Shown here: piece after piece, positions 19,164-28,915 of the stretch
Position numbering within the stretch: the stretch's first letter is position 1
How the letters are laid out: the number at the start of each line of letters is the position of its first letter
From: Thiomargarita sp.
Lineage (GTDB): Bacteria; Pseudomonadota; Gammaproteobacteria; Beggiatoales; Beggiatoaceae
Reading direction: 5' to 3'
DNA: 64,000 bases
Assembly (NCBI GenBank): GCA_020721005.1
Contig: DYNP01000004.1
Coordinates: 188,652 to 252,651 of the forward strand
Program-made: the position numbers and the translations under genes
Notes under the pieces: model-generated
Seen by the model: only the letters and a program-made list of their open reading frames with translations
The model's database searches: none
Told to the model about the DNA's origin: nothing

Positions 19164-20012
19164 ATGCTCAGCATTATTCTCCCTTGTTTAAATGAGGCAG
19201 CCAGTTTGCAGAAATTGCTGCCCATTCTGAAAGAAAATCATCCTGATGCGGAACTTATTGTGGTGGATGATGCTTCTCAGGATGATTCAGCCAGTCTTGC
19301 TCAACAATTGGGTGCCAAAGTGGTCCATCATCCTTACACTATGGGCAACGGTGCTGCAATTAAAAGTGGTGCGAGAATTGCCAAAGGTAACATTCTCGTT
19401 TTTATGGACGCTGACAGTCAGCACGATCCTCACAATATTCCCCAACTTCTAACCCAACTTGATCAAGGTTATGATATGGTCGTCGGGGCAAGAAATGCTT
19501 CTTCTCAAGCCAGTTTTGGACGCTGGTGGGCAAATAGTTTTTACAATTGGCTAGCCAGTTGGATTGTCAACCATCAGATTGCCGATTTGACCTCAGGATT
19601 TCGGGCAGTGAGAACTGATAAATTCAAGGAATTCCTGCATTTATTGCCAAATACTTTCTCCTATCCTACAACCATTACCATGGCCTTTTTTCGAGCAGGT
19701 TACAGTGTGGGTTATCTGCCGATCACGGCTCATAAGAGACTTGGCAAAAGTCATATCAAACCCGTGCGAGATGGAATACGATTTTTGATCATCATCTTCA
19801 AAATTGGGACTCTCTATGCCCCTCTCAAACTATTTGGTCCCCTCAGTTCCGGTTTTTTTGGTTTGGGACTGGTGTACTATATTTATACCTTTATAACTGC
19901 AGGTCGTTTTACCAATATGGGAATGTTACTGTTCACAACTGCCCTGCTTATCTTTCTCATAGGATTGGTCTCCGAACAAATTACCCAACTTTTATACAAA
20001 GATTCCCGATGA
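19164..20012 (+). CDS. Family 2 glycosyltransferase, polyprenyl-phosphate mannose/glucose synthase-like
   Basis: The 282-residue product begins directly with a GT-A fold: LSIILPCLNEAASLQKLL, then VVDDASQDDSA and FMDADSQHDP containing the Asp-x-Asp-type nucleotide-sugar/metal motif. SGFRAVR and KSHIKPVRDGIRFL are typical of dolichol-phosphate-mannose-synthase-like enzymes. Two hydrophobic helices at the C-terminus (about 220-270) anchor it in the inner membrane. Such enzymes load a sugar on undecaprenyl phosphate for envelope glycan or glycoprotein synthesis. The exact sugar is not predictable. It follows psd by 11 bases. Confidence 0.88.
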   Translation: MLSIILPCLNEAASLQKLLPILKENHPDAELIVVDDASQDDSASLAQQLGAKVVHHPYTMGNGAAIKSGARIAKGNILVFMDADSQHDPHNIPQLLTQLDQGYDMVVGARNASSQASFGRWWANSFYNWLASWIVNHQIADLTSGFRAVRTDKFKEFLHLLPNTFSYPTTITMAFFRAGYSVGYLPITAHKRLGKSHIKPVRDGIRFLIIIFKIGTLYAPLKLFGPLSSGFFGLGLVYYIYTFITAGRFTNMGMLLFTTALLIFLIGLVSEQITQLLYKDSR

Positions 20013-20063
20013 TTTTCCTAAAAATCCACGATCAGTCATTATTTCCCATTGGGGTAAATAAGT

Positions 20064-21893
20064 ATGAATCACCTTCACCCACCTAAAGGGGCTGCCTTAA
20101 TTCTTCTGCTGACCATCATCATTCTAGGCGCCACAACCCTGTTTCTCATCCAACTCAATCAATTTAATTCCCAACCGCATAATCAACTTAAAACCGCCAG
20201 AGCCTTGGCCCAAGCCAAAGAAGCCTTGATTGGATTTGCGCTGACCTATGCTGAAAATCATCCTGGCCAACCTCAAGGCTATTTGCCCTGTCCAGATTTA
20301 AATGGGGATGGTCGCGCAGATCCTCCTTGTGCGGAACGTGGGCGCAGCGTGTTGGGTCGTTTACCTTGGCTCACTTTGGGTTTGCCGCCTCTCAAGGATG
20401 GCAGTCAAACTTGCTTATGGTATGCAGTTTCTGGCACTTATAAAGACAATCCCAAGCAGGTTTTAACCACCGATTTAAGTCGGCACCCTGGCTTGTTTAA
20501 AGTTAGAAATGAACAGGGAAACATTGTAGCCGGTGACACTCAAGAAACTCAAATCATAGCCATTGTATTTGCTCCTGGAAAATCACTTTCTCATCAAACC
20601 AGAGTGGATTATTCCACTCCTTCCCAACCCACAATATGTGGCAGCAATGTGGCTGGAGATCAAAGTCTTAACCGTGCTGATCAGTATTTAGACAGTCTCA
20701 ACAACTTCCATAATGCCACTGGTACCGGCACCTTTAGCCCTCACCTGTTACCTGCCAATAATGTTTTATCTCAGGCCAATGCACCCTTGATAACATCAGA
20801 GTTCCTCAGTGCTCCATTAACTCTTCAAGGAGATAACATTATCTTCAATGACACCTTGATTCTCATCACTCCCCAAGATTTTAAGCAAGTTTATAAACGC
20901 ATGAATGCTTGGGTTGCCAATCAGGTTGATCGTTGTCTAAAACGCTATGCTTCCGAGTTTCGTTCTCAAACAAGTCTCACTTATACCTCTCTTATTGGTA
21001 ATTGGTCCCAACCAGAGCAAGGAAGTTATCGAGACCGTTATCAATTGGAAATTGCTCAATTTGTTGCCGATGAACTTAGCAAATTTGAGGAAAATTATAA
21101 ATCTCAGTATGGGGAACCCCCTTCCGCTGAACAACTCATTGAAAAAACAAAACAGTTAACTCAACAGTCCCTTGGACTCACCAGTAAATACCCTTGGGCC
21201 AGTGCTTTAGAAACAGATCCTTCTCCCAATTATGAGGATGACAGTCAACAACGATTTGGTCGAATTCCCAGCGCCCCATTGCTGCGAACTCAACAAGACA
21301 ATCCAGACATGTCGCTATTTTGGCCGGCCGACAATCCAGCTGGGTTGCCCAATTCTAACCAATTGTATTGCGGTATTCCCCTCTGTTTTGATGAACAACA
21401 ATCCACCGACTCCGCTCGTTGTGCTCAGCAAGCCAGTTGTTTAAGTAATTGCCAAACAGACACTTGTTTATCTGAATGTTTACCTGGGAAAAAAGATAAA
21501 AGTTGGTATTGGTGGTGGTGGGAAGAATGGAAGGAATTGGTCTTTTTTGCTGTGGATGACAATTACAGTCCCTTAGCTCCCACCTATATTTCAGTGAGAG
21601 GAGAACAATCCGCAACTACCATGGAAACTTTGGTATCTCCTCCTTTTGCCATTTCACCGGGTAACCACTTAAAACTGGACGGTAGTCCAGTACAAACTGT
21701 TATCTTAATCGCCAATCAACCTCTGACTGAACAAACTCGTCAATTTGACAGCGACAAAGTTAACGTAGAGAATTACCTGGAAGGCAGCAATGCGGAATTT
21801 ATTACTGGAAACGAGTATATGATTACCAATGGACAAACCAATCAATCTTTCAATGATGTTGTCTGTAGCAATTCAACTTGCCCATTCCCTTAA
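20064..21893 (+). CDS. Prepilin-like/GspK-PilX-like envelope protein, large
   Basis: The 609-residue protein has a short basic leader and one N-terminal hydrophobic helix (GAALILLLTIIILGATTLFLIQ) followed by LNQFNSQPHNQLKTARALAQAKEALIGFALTYAENHPGQPQGYLPCPDLNGDG. This resembles the N-terminus of type IV pilus PilX/GspK minor pilins, whose conserved A-x-A-K-x-A-L helix follows the membrane segment. The classic G-F-T-L-x-E cleavage site is absent; the analogous site would be after KG. The C-terminal part carries ten or more cysteines (CFDEQQS...CAQQASCLSNCQ). A surface or pilus-tip role is inference. It stands alone, without other pilus genes. Confidence 0.6.
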   Translation: MNHLHPPKGAALILLLTIIILGATTLFLIQLNQFNSQPHNQLKTARALAQAKEALIGFALTYAENHPGQPQGYLPCPDLNGDGRADPPCAERGRSVLGRLPWLTLGLPPLKDGSQTCLWYAVSGTYKDNPKQVLTTDLSRHPGLFKVRNEQGNIVAGDTQETQIIAIVFAPGKSLSHQTRVDYSTPSQPTICGSNVAGDQSLNRADQYLDSLNNFHNATGTGTFSPHLLPANNVLSQANAPLITSEFLSAPLTLQGDNIIFNDTLILITPQDFKQVYKRMNAWVANQVDRCLKRYASEFRSQTSLTYTSLIGNWSQPEQGSYRDRYQLEIAQFVADELSKFEENYKSQYGEPPSAEQLIEKTKQLTQQSLGLTSKYPWASALETDPSPNYEDDSQQRFGRIPSAPLLRTQQDNPDMSLFWPADNPAGLPNSNQLYCGIPLCFDEQQSTDSARCAQQASCLSNCQTDTCLSECLPGKKDKSWYWWWWEEWKELVFFAVDDNYSPLAPTYISVRGEQSATTMETLVSPPFAISPGNHLKLDGSPVQTVILIANQPLTEQTRQFDSDKVNVENYLEGSNAEFITGNEYMITNGQTNQSFNDVVCSNSTCPFP

Positions 21894-21912
21894 ACTGTTG
21901 TTATGAAATGTT

Positions 21913-21944
21913 ATAGCTAACGAACTACAAGGTGCGTTAGCTAT
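21913..21944. terminator. Perfect-stem hairpin between convergent genes
   Basis: Arms ATAGCTAACG (21913-21922) and CGTTAGCTAT (21935-21944) pair perfectly around a 12-base loop, just after the pilin-like gene. No long T-run follows, but the position between two convergent genes suits a bidirectional terminator. Confidence 0.5.
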
Positions 21945-21957
21945 ATAAGAAAGGTAG

Positions 21958-21983
21958 GTTGGATTATCGCAGCGTAATCCAAC
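21958..21983. repeat. REP-like palindrome (GTTGGATTA...TAATCCAAC)
   Basis: Perfect 9-base arms (21958-21966, 21975-21983) with an 8-base loop. Palindromes of this GGTTGGATTA type are dispersed in many bacterial genomes, often at gene ends. A single copy was noticed in this window. Confidence 0.55.
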
Positions 21984-21993
21984 AATTTATCTC

Positions 21994-22500
21994 TTAACTT
22001 CTGGCCAACAATTCCTCATATTTCTTTTCCAATTCCTTCTTATGTTGCAATTCCTCATGTGCCAAATAGTAAAACAGATCTCGAATGGGACCATCCGGTG
22101 CCTCTCGAGCCAAAGTGGAATACTGTTCCATCGCCGCCTGCTCTCGTCCCATCGCATAATGTAAAATAGCCTTGTCATCGGCAAAATCGCCCAACTGTGG
22201 CGCCTGCAAATAACCTGAAAATCGATGATTACTGGGAGGCATTTCGACCAAATCCCCATGATGTTCCAAAGTGTGAGGATGTTTACTCAAACTTTGAAAC
22301 AAGTCAAAATGGATTTTTTCCTCAGCCGCCAATTCAATGACCAAATTACGTAATTCAGGCGCAATCTTATCTCGCAAAGACAGGTAAAAAATGTGGGCTG
22401 AATATTCAAAGGAGCTGGCCGTTTCCAAAATCTCACCCATGCTACTTTTATTCTTCAGCGCTTGGTAACCTTCACCTTCTAATATTGGTTGTGTGCTCAT
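21994..22500 (-). CDS. Ferritin-like/rubrerythrin-type diiron domain protein
   Basis: The 168-residue product is nearly all helical. The motifs SFEYSAHIFY, AAEEKIHFDLF (E-x-x-H), GREQAAMEQYSTLA and AHEELQHKKEL (E-x-x-H) fit the four-helix ferritin-like fold with two metal-binding Glu/His pairs, as in the rubrerythrin erythrin domain. There is no rubredoxin-like Cys4 domain. Members reduce peroxide or handle iron. It follows the NRPS gene on the same strand with a 103-base gap, so co-transcription is possible but unproven. Start ATG at 22500 follows a TAGGAAG ribosome site. Confidence 0.85.
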   Translation of the reverse strand: MSTQPILEGEGYQALKNKSSMGEILETASSFEYSAHIFYLSLRDKIAPELRNLVIELAAEEKIHFDLFQSLSKHPHTLEHHGDLVEMPPSNHRFSGYLQAPQLGDFADDKAILHYAMGREQAAMEQYSTLAREAPDGPIRDLFYYLAHEELQHKKELEKKYEELLARS

Positions 22501-22603
22501 ATAACTTCCTACAATGATAACAAAATGAATCGGTCTTCACTTCGATTATTAACTTGAGAATAAACTGATAATATAAAATTTCCAGCAGATAATACCAAAA
22601 TTA

Positions 22604-25600
22604 TCAATTTGCAATATTATCTAAACTTTTTTGTAATGCTCTGGCGAGACTTTCCACCTGAGGTCCAATAAACAAATTGTCATGATAGGCATGAATTTGT
22701 TGCATCTCCACCCCCCCCAAAGCAATTTTTTCCAAAGCCGATGAATAGCGCCAATACCACTCCTTAGACAGAAATAATGTGATTTTACCCGCATAAGCCT
22801 GGGGCTCGTAACATTCCAAGGCTTGATAAAATGCCCGGATAAACAATGTATCGTGTAATTTACGAGGTAAAATACCCGTTGATTGATAAAAATGCTGTTG
22901 CCATTGTCCCCAAGTCAAACGTCCAATTAACTTAAAATGACGCAACTTTCCCATAAGTTTGTGTCCCAGGTAACCGGGACCAAATTCTAACAAATTATGC
23001 CAATGGCGAGCATAATGATTTTGAGGTTGCCAAACTACATCAATAAAAGCCAACATCCCTACCGTTTGCCCACTGGCCAATAATTGTTGTGCCATTTCAA
23101 AAGCAATAATCGCATCTCCACAATAGCCTCCCAAATGGTAGGGACCTTTAGGTTGTACAGTTTGAACTTCTTGCAAATATTGTCGAGCAATATCAGATAC
23201 TTGTAAATTAATTTCTATATTTTCAGGTTGTTGTAACCCGAAAATATTTAACCCATACACGGGTTGATCAGGACTTAAGTAAGGGGAAATGGCTCTGGCA
23301 TATCGGGTTGAGCCCACAAAGAAAAATGGCAAACGTTGGCCAACGGGTTGAATCACTTCTAGAGTTCGAAGGTGGGTCTGGGTTTCCTGTCGTACTCTTT
23401 TTGAAAGATCCCGAATCGTCGGAAACTGAAAAACAGTGATCAGGGGTAGCGTTTTGCCAAAGTTTTTTTCAATCTGGTCTAATAAACTCATTCCCAATAG
23501 AGAATTACCTCCTAAAGTAAAAAAATTGTCATCCACCCCAAAATTATCCAAATTCAAAATTTTCTGCCAAATAACTAATAATTTTGCCTCCAAGTCATCA
23601 CCGGGCAACGCTCGTGATATTTGCACTTTCACAGTCGGTTCCGGCAAAGATTGATAATCTATTTTGCCGTTGGGAGATAGGGGCAATTCTGACAGCTTAA
23701 CCCATCGATTGGGTAACATATAGGCTGGCAATTTTTGTTTTAAAAACTCTTTTAATTCCGTGACTAATTCTAAATTTAATTCCCGTTCATCGGGTACAGA
23801 AAGTGCAGTGGAAGAAACTTTGGGTACCACATAAGCCACCAATTGTTTGTCCAAGGTTTTTCCCTTGGCCGCTACGGTGACCGCTTGTATCTTTGGATGT
23901 TGGGCTAATAAATTTTCAATTTCACCCAGTTCAACTCGGAAACCACGAATTTTAACTTGATTATCCAATCGGCCTTGAAATTCAAGGTGTCCATCGGGTA
24001 GATAACGAGCCAAATCTCCGCTTTTATACAAACGGGTTTCTAAATTTATTTTTAAACCTTCTTTCCTGGACAATTGAGAGAATATCTCTTGTTTTACTAA
24101 ATTGGCTAACCCGGGCAATTCTGCCACAGTTACAAATTTTTCAGCAGTTAATTCCGGTTGTTGGTAATATCCTTTTGCCAAACCATCTCCCCCAATATAC
24201 ACTTCTCCAGTCACCCCCATTGGGACCAATTGTCCTTGGATATCCAATATAAAAATTTGAGTATTGGCAATGGGTTGTCCTATGGGCAGCGATCGATCTG
24301 TGGGTTGTAATCCCAATACTGGATAACAGCAAGTGAAAGTAGTATTCTCAGTGGGACCATATCCATTGATCAACTGTCCTTTTTTCAGGGCCAACACGGC
24401 TTTATTCACGTGGGATACTGACAATACATCTCCCCCGGCTAGCAGTTGATGCAGTCCCTGTAAGGCTGTGGGACGCTCTTCCACCAAACGATGAAATAGG
24501 CCGGCAGTCAACCATAAGGTGGTTATGGCAAATTGTTGTAATACCGCTTCCAATTCTCTTAAAGATAAAGTTTGTGGAGGGGCAATGACCAAACATCCCC
24601 CATTTAATAGGGCGCCCCAAATTTCAAAGGTGGCAGCATCAAAAGACAGGGGCGCCAGTTGTAAATGCACTTCTTGGGGACCTAATTTTACATAATTGAT
24701 ATTTTTCACCAATCGTACAATGCCTCGGTGCACGATACTAACTGCCTTGGGTTGACCTGTGGAACCAGAAGTGTACATCAGATAAGCCAAATGGTCCAGT
24801 CCTACTGGCTTTGTTTGGTAAATGGCTTGGGAGAGCAGGGGTTTAGACCAGTCTTGGTCCAGGTAAATAATAGGTATATTTTCAAGAGTCTCTTCCAATG
24901 ATTTGATCATGGTTTGCAGATGTTGTTGGGTCAGCAATATTTTTATATTAGCGGTTTTGATCATCCATTGTAAGCGAATGATGGGATAACTGGGATCCAA
25001 AGGCACATAGGCACCTCCAATTTTCAGAATAGCCAATAAGCCTATGATCATTTCCACACTGCGCTCTACACAAATGCCGACTGGGGTTTCCAATGCTATT
25101 TCTTTGATTTGTAAATGAGCAGCCAAATGGTCAGCGGATGTGTTTAGCCACTGATAGTTGAAATGGTGTTTGCCAAATCGCAAAGCAATGGCTTGGGGAG
25201 TTTGTTGAGCTTGTTCCTCAAATATGGCATGAACTGTTTTTAAAGGATAATTGGTAATTGTTTGATTCCAAGAGATAATTTGTGAAATTTCTGGTTCTGT
25301 CAGTAAAGTAAAATTGCCTATTTTTTGATCTGGAGCGGCAAGTGCTATTTCCAGTAAGTTTTGGTAATGAAGAGCCCAACGTTGTACAGTGCTTTCTTTA
25401 AATAGGTCAGTGCGATATTCCCAACGCCCTCTGATTGCTTGGGAATGTTCTTCTAATTCTAAAATGAGGTCAAATTTGGCAGTGCCGGTGTGAATATCAA
25501 AATGATCCCATGTCCAATCAATTGCTTCGGTAACTGAAGGATCAAAGGTGAACATGATTTGAAACAAGGGATTGCCTATAATTTTTCGTTGAGGAGATAG

Positions 25601-28489
25601 AGCCGCCACCAGTTGGCTAAAGGGCAAATCTTGATGAGTGTAGGCTTCTAATACAGTTTGTTTAACACGCGCCAACAATTCCTGAAAACTGGGGTTGCCA
25701 GTGAGATTGATGCGCAGAGCCAGTGGGTTTAGCAGGAGACCACAGAGTGCGGCCAATTCAGATCGTTGGCGATTTTCTTTGACTGTGCCTAAGGTGATGT
25801 CGGTTTGACTGGTGTAACGGTAAAGTAATAAATTGAATACGGCTAATAGGGTCATATAGGGGGTGACCCCGGCTTGGCGACTGAAGATTTTAAGGTGCTT
25901 GGTGAGTTTTGAGGAGAATTGGAAACGCCATTGTGCTCCTTGGTGACTGGGTTTTGAGGGGTAAGGATAATCGGTAGGCAGTTGTAAGTTTTCGACTTTA
26001 GACAGTTTTTGTTGCCAGTAGGCCCATTGGATGGGGAGATGAGACAAGGTTTGTTGTTGGTGTTGCCAGACGGCAAAGTCAGTGTATTGTAGGGGAAGGG
26101 TAGGCAGGGAACAGTGCTTTCCTTGAGAATAATTTTTGTATAAGAAGAATAGTTCGGGTAATAAAATTTGGTACAGGGAAATGCCATCAAAAATGATATG
26201 GTGTAGAGTGAGATAGAGATGAAAATCGTTTTCAGTCAAACGTACGAGCAGGGCTCTTATTGGAATATCAGTTGTTAAATCAAAGGGTTGTTTGGCAAAG
26301 GCGGTGGCTAAATTACGAGTTAGAGTGAGTCGAGTGGATTCTGGAATGGATCGGTGGTCTTGACAGTGGAGGTGAAAGGGGGTGGTTTTGGCGATGATTT
26401 GCAGGGGTTGACCGGCTTTTTTGAGAAAATGGGCTCTGAGTTGAGGGTGTCTTGCCACTAGGGTTTGGAAACTTTGAATGAGGGCTTCTTGGTTGATGGG
26501 ACCAGTAAGATATAGGGTGACGGGTTCATTGTAAACTGGTTGAGAATCAGCCAATTGAGTTTCGAGCCAGAGTTGTTGTTGGGCAAAACTGAGGGGGAAT
26601 TCAGTTTGTTCCGGAGAACAGGGGGTTATGGGTATAATGGTGTTTACGACGCCTTTAAGTAGCTGATCTTCAATGAATTTTGCCAATTGGGAAATCGTAG
26701 GGGCTGCAAATAGGGTGGATAAGGACAGGTCGAGGTGTAAGTGGCTATAGATTTGGGTGAGCAGTTGGGTTGCGAGTAGAGAATGACCTCCAAGGTCGAA
26801 AAAGTTGTCTTGAATGCCGACTGTGGGCAACTTGAGAATGGATTTAAACCAGGTTTGGAGTTGAGTTTCCAGTGGGGTTTTGGGGGTTTCTGGTTCTATT
26901 TCTGTAGATTGCCATTGGGGAATGGGTAAGGCAGCACGGTCAATTTTGCCGTTGGGGGTGATGGGGAATTGGGTTAGGGGTATAAAAGTGGCTGGGATGA
27001 GGTAAGGGGGCAATTGGGAAGTTAAAAATTGGTGTATTTGTTCAAGTAAAGCGGGTTGGGTGAGTTGGTTGTCGGGGGAGATGGTCAGATAGGCGACCAG
27101 GCGCACGTCATTATTGCCCAGAGTGTGGGGAACAATCAGGGCTTGTTGAATTTGGGGTATTTTTTGTAGGGTGGCAGCAATTTCTCCAGGCTCAATCCGA
27201 AATCCACGTATTTTGATCTGGTGGTCTCGACGGCCTATGAATTCCAGTGCACCGTCGGGTCGATAACGGACAAAGTCGCCAGTTTTGTAGAGTTTTGAGG
27301 AGGTTAGGTCTGTGCCCACTAGGTGGGATGGGGGAGTGATGAAGCGTTCTGCAGTCAGTTCGGGACGTTTAAAATAGTCGCGAGCCAACCCATCTCCTCC
27401 AATATAGAGTTCTCCAATTTCACCATGCGATACAGGATTAAGTTGTTCGTCCAGCACGTAGACTTGGGTGTTGCTAATGGGATAGCCAATGGGAACGGTT
27501 TCACCAATTTGCTCAATGGAGTGCATGGGATAACAGCAGGTGAAGGTGGTGTTCTCAGTGGGACCATATCCATTGATGAGTCGGCATTGCGGGATTTGAG
27601 TCAGTACTTTTTTGACATGAGGGACTGAGAGGGCTTCCCCTCCAGCCAACAGTTGTTGTAGGGAACGCAGTCCTTCTAGGTTGTCTTCTACCATTTGGTG
27701 AAAAAGTCCGGCAGTAAGCCATAAGGTGGTGATTTGGTAGTTTTTAAGGAGAGTGCCCAGTTCAAATAGCGAAAGGGAGGAAGGAGGAGCAAGAACGAGT
27801 CGTCCCCCATTGAGTAATGGACCCCAAATTTCTAGGGTGGAGGCGTCAAAGGCTAGGGGGGCAAGTTGTAGAAAGGTTTGGGTTGGGGAGAAGTCGGCAT
27901 AATTGGTGTTTTTGACCAGTCGAACGATGCCACGGTGGATGATGCTGACTCCTTTGGGTTGGCCGGTTGAGCCTGAGGTGTACATGACATAGGCTAGATT
28001 TTCAGTTTGAGTTGAACAGGGGGGGTTAATTTTGGGATATTGGGAATAGTCATCTTCTAGGTAGAGCAGGGTGGGAATTGAGGCGAGTTCAGGGGGGGCA
28101 GGTTGTTTAAATAGGGTGGATTGGGTGAGTAGGATAGAGACTTGGGCATCGTTTAGGAGCCAAGCCAGGCGGGCTGGGGGATGAGTGGGGTCTAGGGGCA
28201 GGTAAGCGCTTCCTGCCTTGAGAATGGCGAGCAGTCCAATGATCATGTCCAGTGATCGTTCAACACAGATGCCGATCAGGGTTTCGGGTCCCACACCAAG
28301 TTCTAAAAGGTGATGTGCCAATTGATTGGCCCTCTCATTGAGTTGTTGGTAGGAGAGTGTGGCCAATGGGTGAGAATTGGACAGTTGGGCTAAGGTAACT
28401 GCCGGGGCTAGGGGGGTTTGTGTGGCTTGGGCTTCAAACAGTTGTTGAACGCAGGTTTCTCTAGGATAAGAGGAGGCCGGGTGTGACAT
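22604..28489 (-). CDS. Two-module nonribosomal peptide synthetase, A-T-C-A-T-TE
   Basis: The 1,961-residue protein reads: adenylation A1 (about 15-520), carrier T1 (DLGGHSLL, Ser570), condensation C (about 620-1060; HHIIFDG at 763-769, intact HHxxxDG), A2 (about 1080-1610), T2 (TLGGNSLL, Ser1663) and thioesterase TE (about 1695-1955). Both A domains have LMYTSGSTGQPK/VMYTSGSTGQPK, GYGPTE and YKTGD/YKSGD cores. By my alignment to GrsA positions the specificity codes read D-A-L-W-L-G-G-T-F for A1 and D-A-F-W-L-G-G-T-F for A2, close to codes known for valine-like residues; this is inference. The TE nucleophile motif is GGYCGDA, with Cys1790 where serine is usual. A dipeptide-type product is expected. 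The phosphopantetheinyl transferase at 34,179 could activate it. No epimerase, tailoring or export gene is adjacent. Confidence 0.95.
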   Translation of the reverse strand: MSHPASSYPRETCVQQLFEAQATQTPLAPAVTLAQLSNSHPLATLSYQQLNERANQLAHHLLELGVGPETLIGICVERSLDMIIGLLAILKAGSAYLPLDPTHPPARLAWLLNDAQVSILLTQSTLFKQPAPPELASIPTLLYLEDDYSQYPKINPPCSTQTENLAYVMYTSGSTGQPKGVSIIHRGIVRLVKNTNYADFSPTQTFLQLAPLAFDASTLEIWGPLLNGGRLVLAPPSSLSLFELGTLLKNYQITTLWLTAGLFHQMVEDNLEGLRSLQQLLAGGEALSVPHVKKVLTQIPQCRLINGYGPTENTTFTCCYPMHSIEQIGETVPIGYPISNTQVYVLDEQLNPVSHGEIGELYIGGDGLARDYFKRPELTAERFITPPSHLVGTDLTSSKLYKTGDFVRYRPDGALEFIGRRDHQIKIRGFRIEPGEIAATLQKIPQIQQALIVPHTLGNNDVRLVAYLTISPDNQLTQPALLEQIHQFLTSQLPPYLIPATFIPLTQFPITPNGKIDRAALPIPQWQSTEIEPETPKTPLETQLQTWFKSILKLPTVGIQDNFFDLGGHSLLATQLLTQIYSHLHLDLSLSTLFAAPTISQLAKFIEDQLLKGVVNTIIPITPCSPEQTEFPLSFAQQQLWLETQLADSQPVYNEPVTLYLTGPINQEALIQSFQTLVARHPQLRAHFLKKAGQPLQIIAKTTPFHLHCQDHRSIPESTRLTLTRNLATAFAKQPFDLTTDIPIRALLVRLTENDFHLYLTLHHIIFDGISLYQILLPELFFLYKNYSQGKHCSLPTLPLQYTDFAVWQHQQQTLSHLPIQWAYWQQKLSKVENLQLPTDYPYPSKPSHQGAQWRFQFSSKLTKHLKIFSRQAGVTPYMTLLAVFNLLLYRYTSQTDITLGTVKENRQRSELAALCGLLLNPLALRINLTGNPSFQELLARVKQTVLEAYTHQDLPFSQLVAALSPQRKIIGNPLFQIMFTFDPSVTEAIDWTWDHFDIHTGTAKFDLILELEEHSQAIRGRWEYRTDLFKESTVQRWALHYQNLLEIALAAPDQKIGNFTLLTEPEISQIISWNQTITNYPLKTVHAIFEEQAQQTPQAIALRFGKHHFNYQWLNTSADHLAAHLQIKEIALETPVGICVERSVEMIIGLLAILKIGGAYVPLDPSYPIIRLQWMIKTANIKILLTQQHLQTMIKSLEETLENIPIIYLDQDWSKPLLSQAIYQTKPVGLDHLAYLMYTSGSTGQPKAVSIVHRGIVRLVKNINYVKLGPQEVHLQLAPLSFDAATFEIWGALLNGGCLVIAPPQTLSLRELEAVLQQFAITTLWLTAGLFHRLVEERPTALQGLHQLLAGGDVLSVSHVNKAVLALKKGQLINGYGPTENTTFTCCYPVLGLQPTDRSLPIGQPIANTQIFILDIQGQLVPMGVTGEVYIGGDGLAKGYYQQPELTAEKFVTVAELPGLANLVKQEIFSQLSRKEGLKINLETRLYKSGDLARYLPDGHLEFQGRLDNQVKIRGFRVELGEIENLLAQHPKIQAVTVAAKGKTLDKQLVAYVVPKVSSTALSVPDERELNLELVTELKEFLKQKLPAYMLPNRWVKLSELPLSPNGKIDYQSLPEPTVKVQISRALPGDDLEAKLLVIWQKILNLDNFGVDDNFFTLGGNSLLGMSLLDQIEKNFGKTLPLITVFQFPTIRDLSKRVRQETQTHLRTLEVIQPVGQRLPFFFVGSTRYARAISPYLSPDQPVYGLNIFGLQQPENIEINLQVSDIARQYLQEVQTVQPKGPYHLGGYCGDAIIAFEMAQQLLASGQTVGMLAFIDVVWQPQNHYARHWHNLLEFGPGYLGHKLMGKLRHFKLIGRLTWGQWQQHFYQSTGILPRKLHDTLFIRAFYQALECYEPQAYAGKITLFLSKEWYWRYSSALEKIALGGVEMQQIHAYHDNLFIGPQVESLARALQKSLDNIAN

Positions 28490-28915
28490 GAAATTTTACC
28501 ATGGGAATGGAAAACATGGGGTGAAATGGGGTGCCAAAAGTGGGCGGTAATGGAGATTGGTATTCTCCAAATTTGGCGTTGCCGGTTGAGACGAATTTTT
28601 TATTGTGTTGACGATAGCGTGGGTGACCAGTCAAAGGGAAGGTTATATTTTTGGAGTTTGAGGGAGTATGAAGGTGAGTATTGAGGGACTTATCTTATTT
28701 GAGATAAGGTTATTTCATTAAAATAATTATATTTAACCACCAATAATGTGGCAAAAGGGTTATAGGCATAGTATAATAATTTAAACTGGATATAAAATCG
28801 AATGTAATTTGTTTTGAGTTATATTCGACGGAGAGTCGATATGCTGGTTTGCAGGTAACACTTGCATTCCCACCATAATTTTGGTGAAGACTGTCATAAT
28901 TTGAGGTAGGACGTT
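28490..28915. promoter_or_regulatory. Divergent intergenic region between NRPS and pentapeptide-repeat gene
   Basis: These 426 bases must hold the promoters of both genes. I see an inverted repeat CTTATCT/AGATAAG (28689-28708), a possible operator, and an AT-rich stretch with a good -10-like TATAAT at 28772-28777 for the rightward gene; the -35 (TGGCAA, 17 bases upstream) is weak. A small CGAC/GTCG hairpin lies near 28828. The NRPS start lacks a clear ribosome site. No riboswitch class was recognised. Confidence 0.35.

Noticed and set aside
28800-28915. Riboswitch upstream of the pentapeptide-repeat gene
   Set aside because: A short CGAC/GTCG hairpin is present, but no conserved riboswitch core was recognised.
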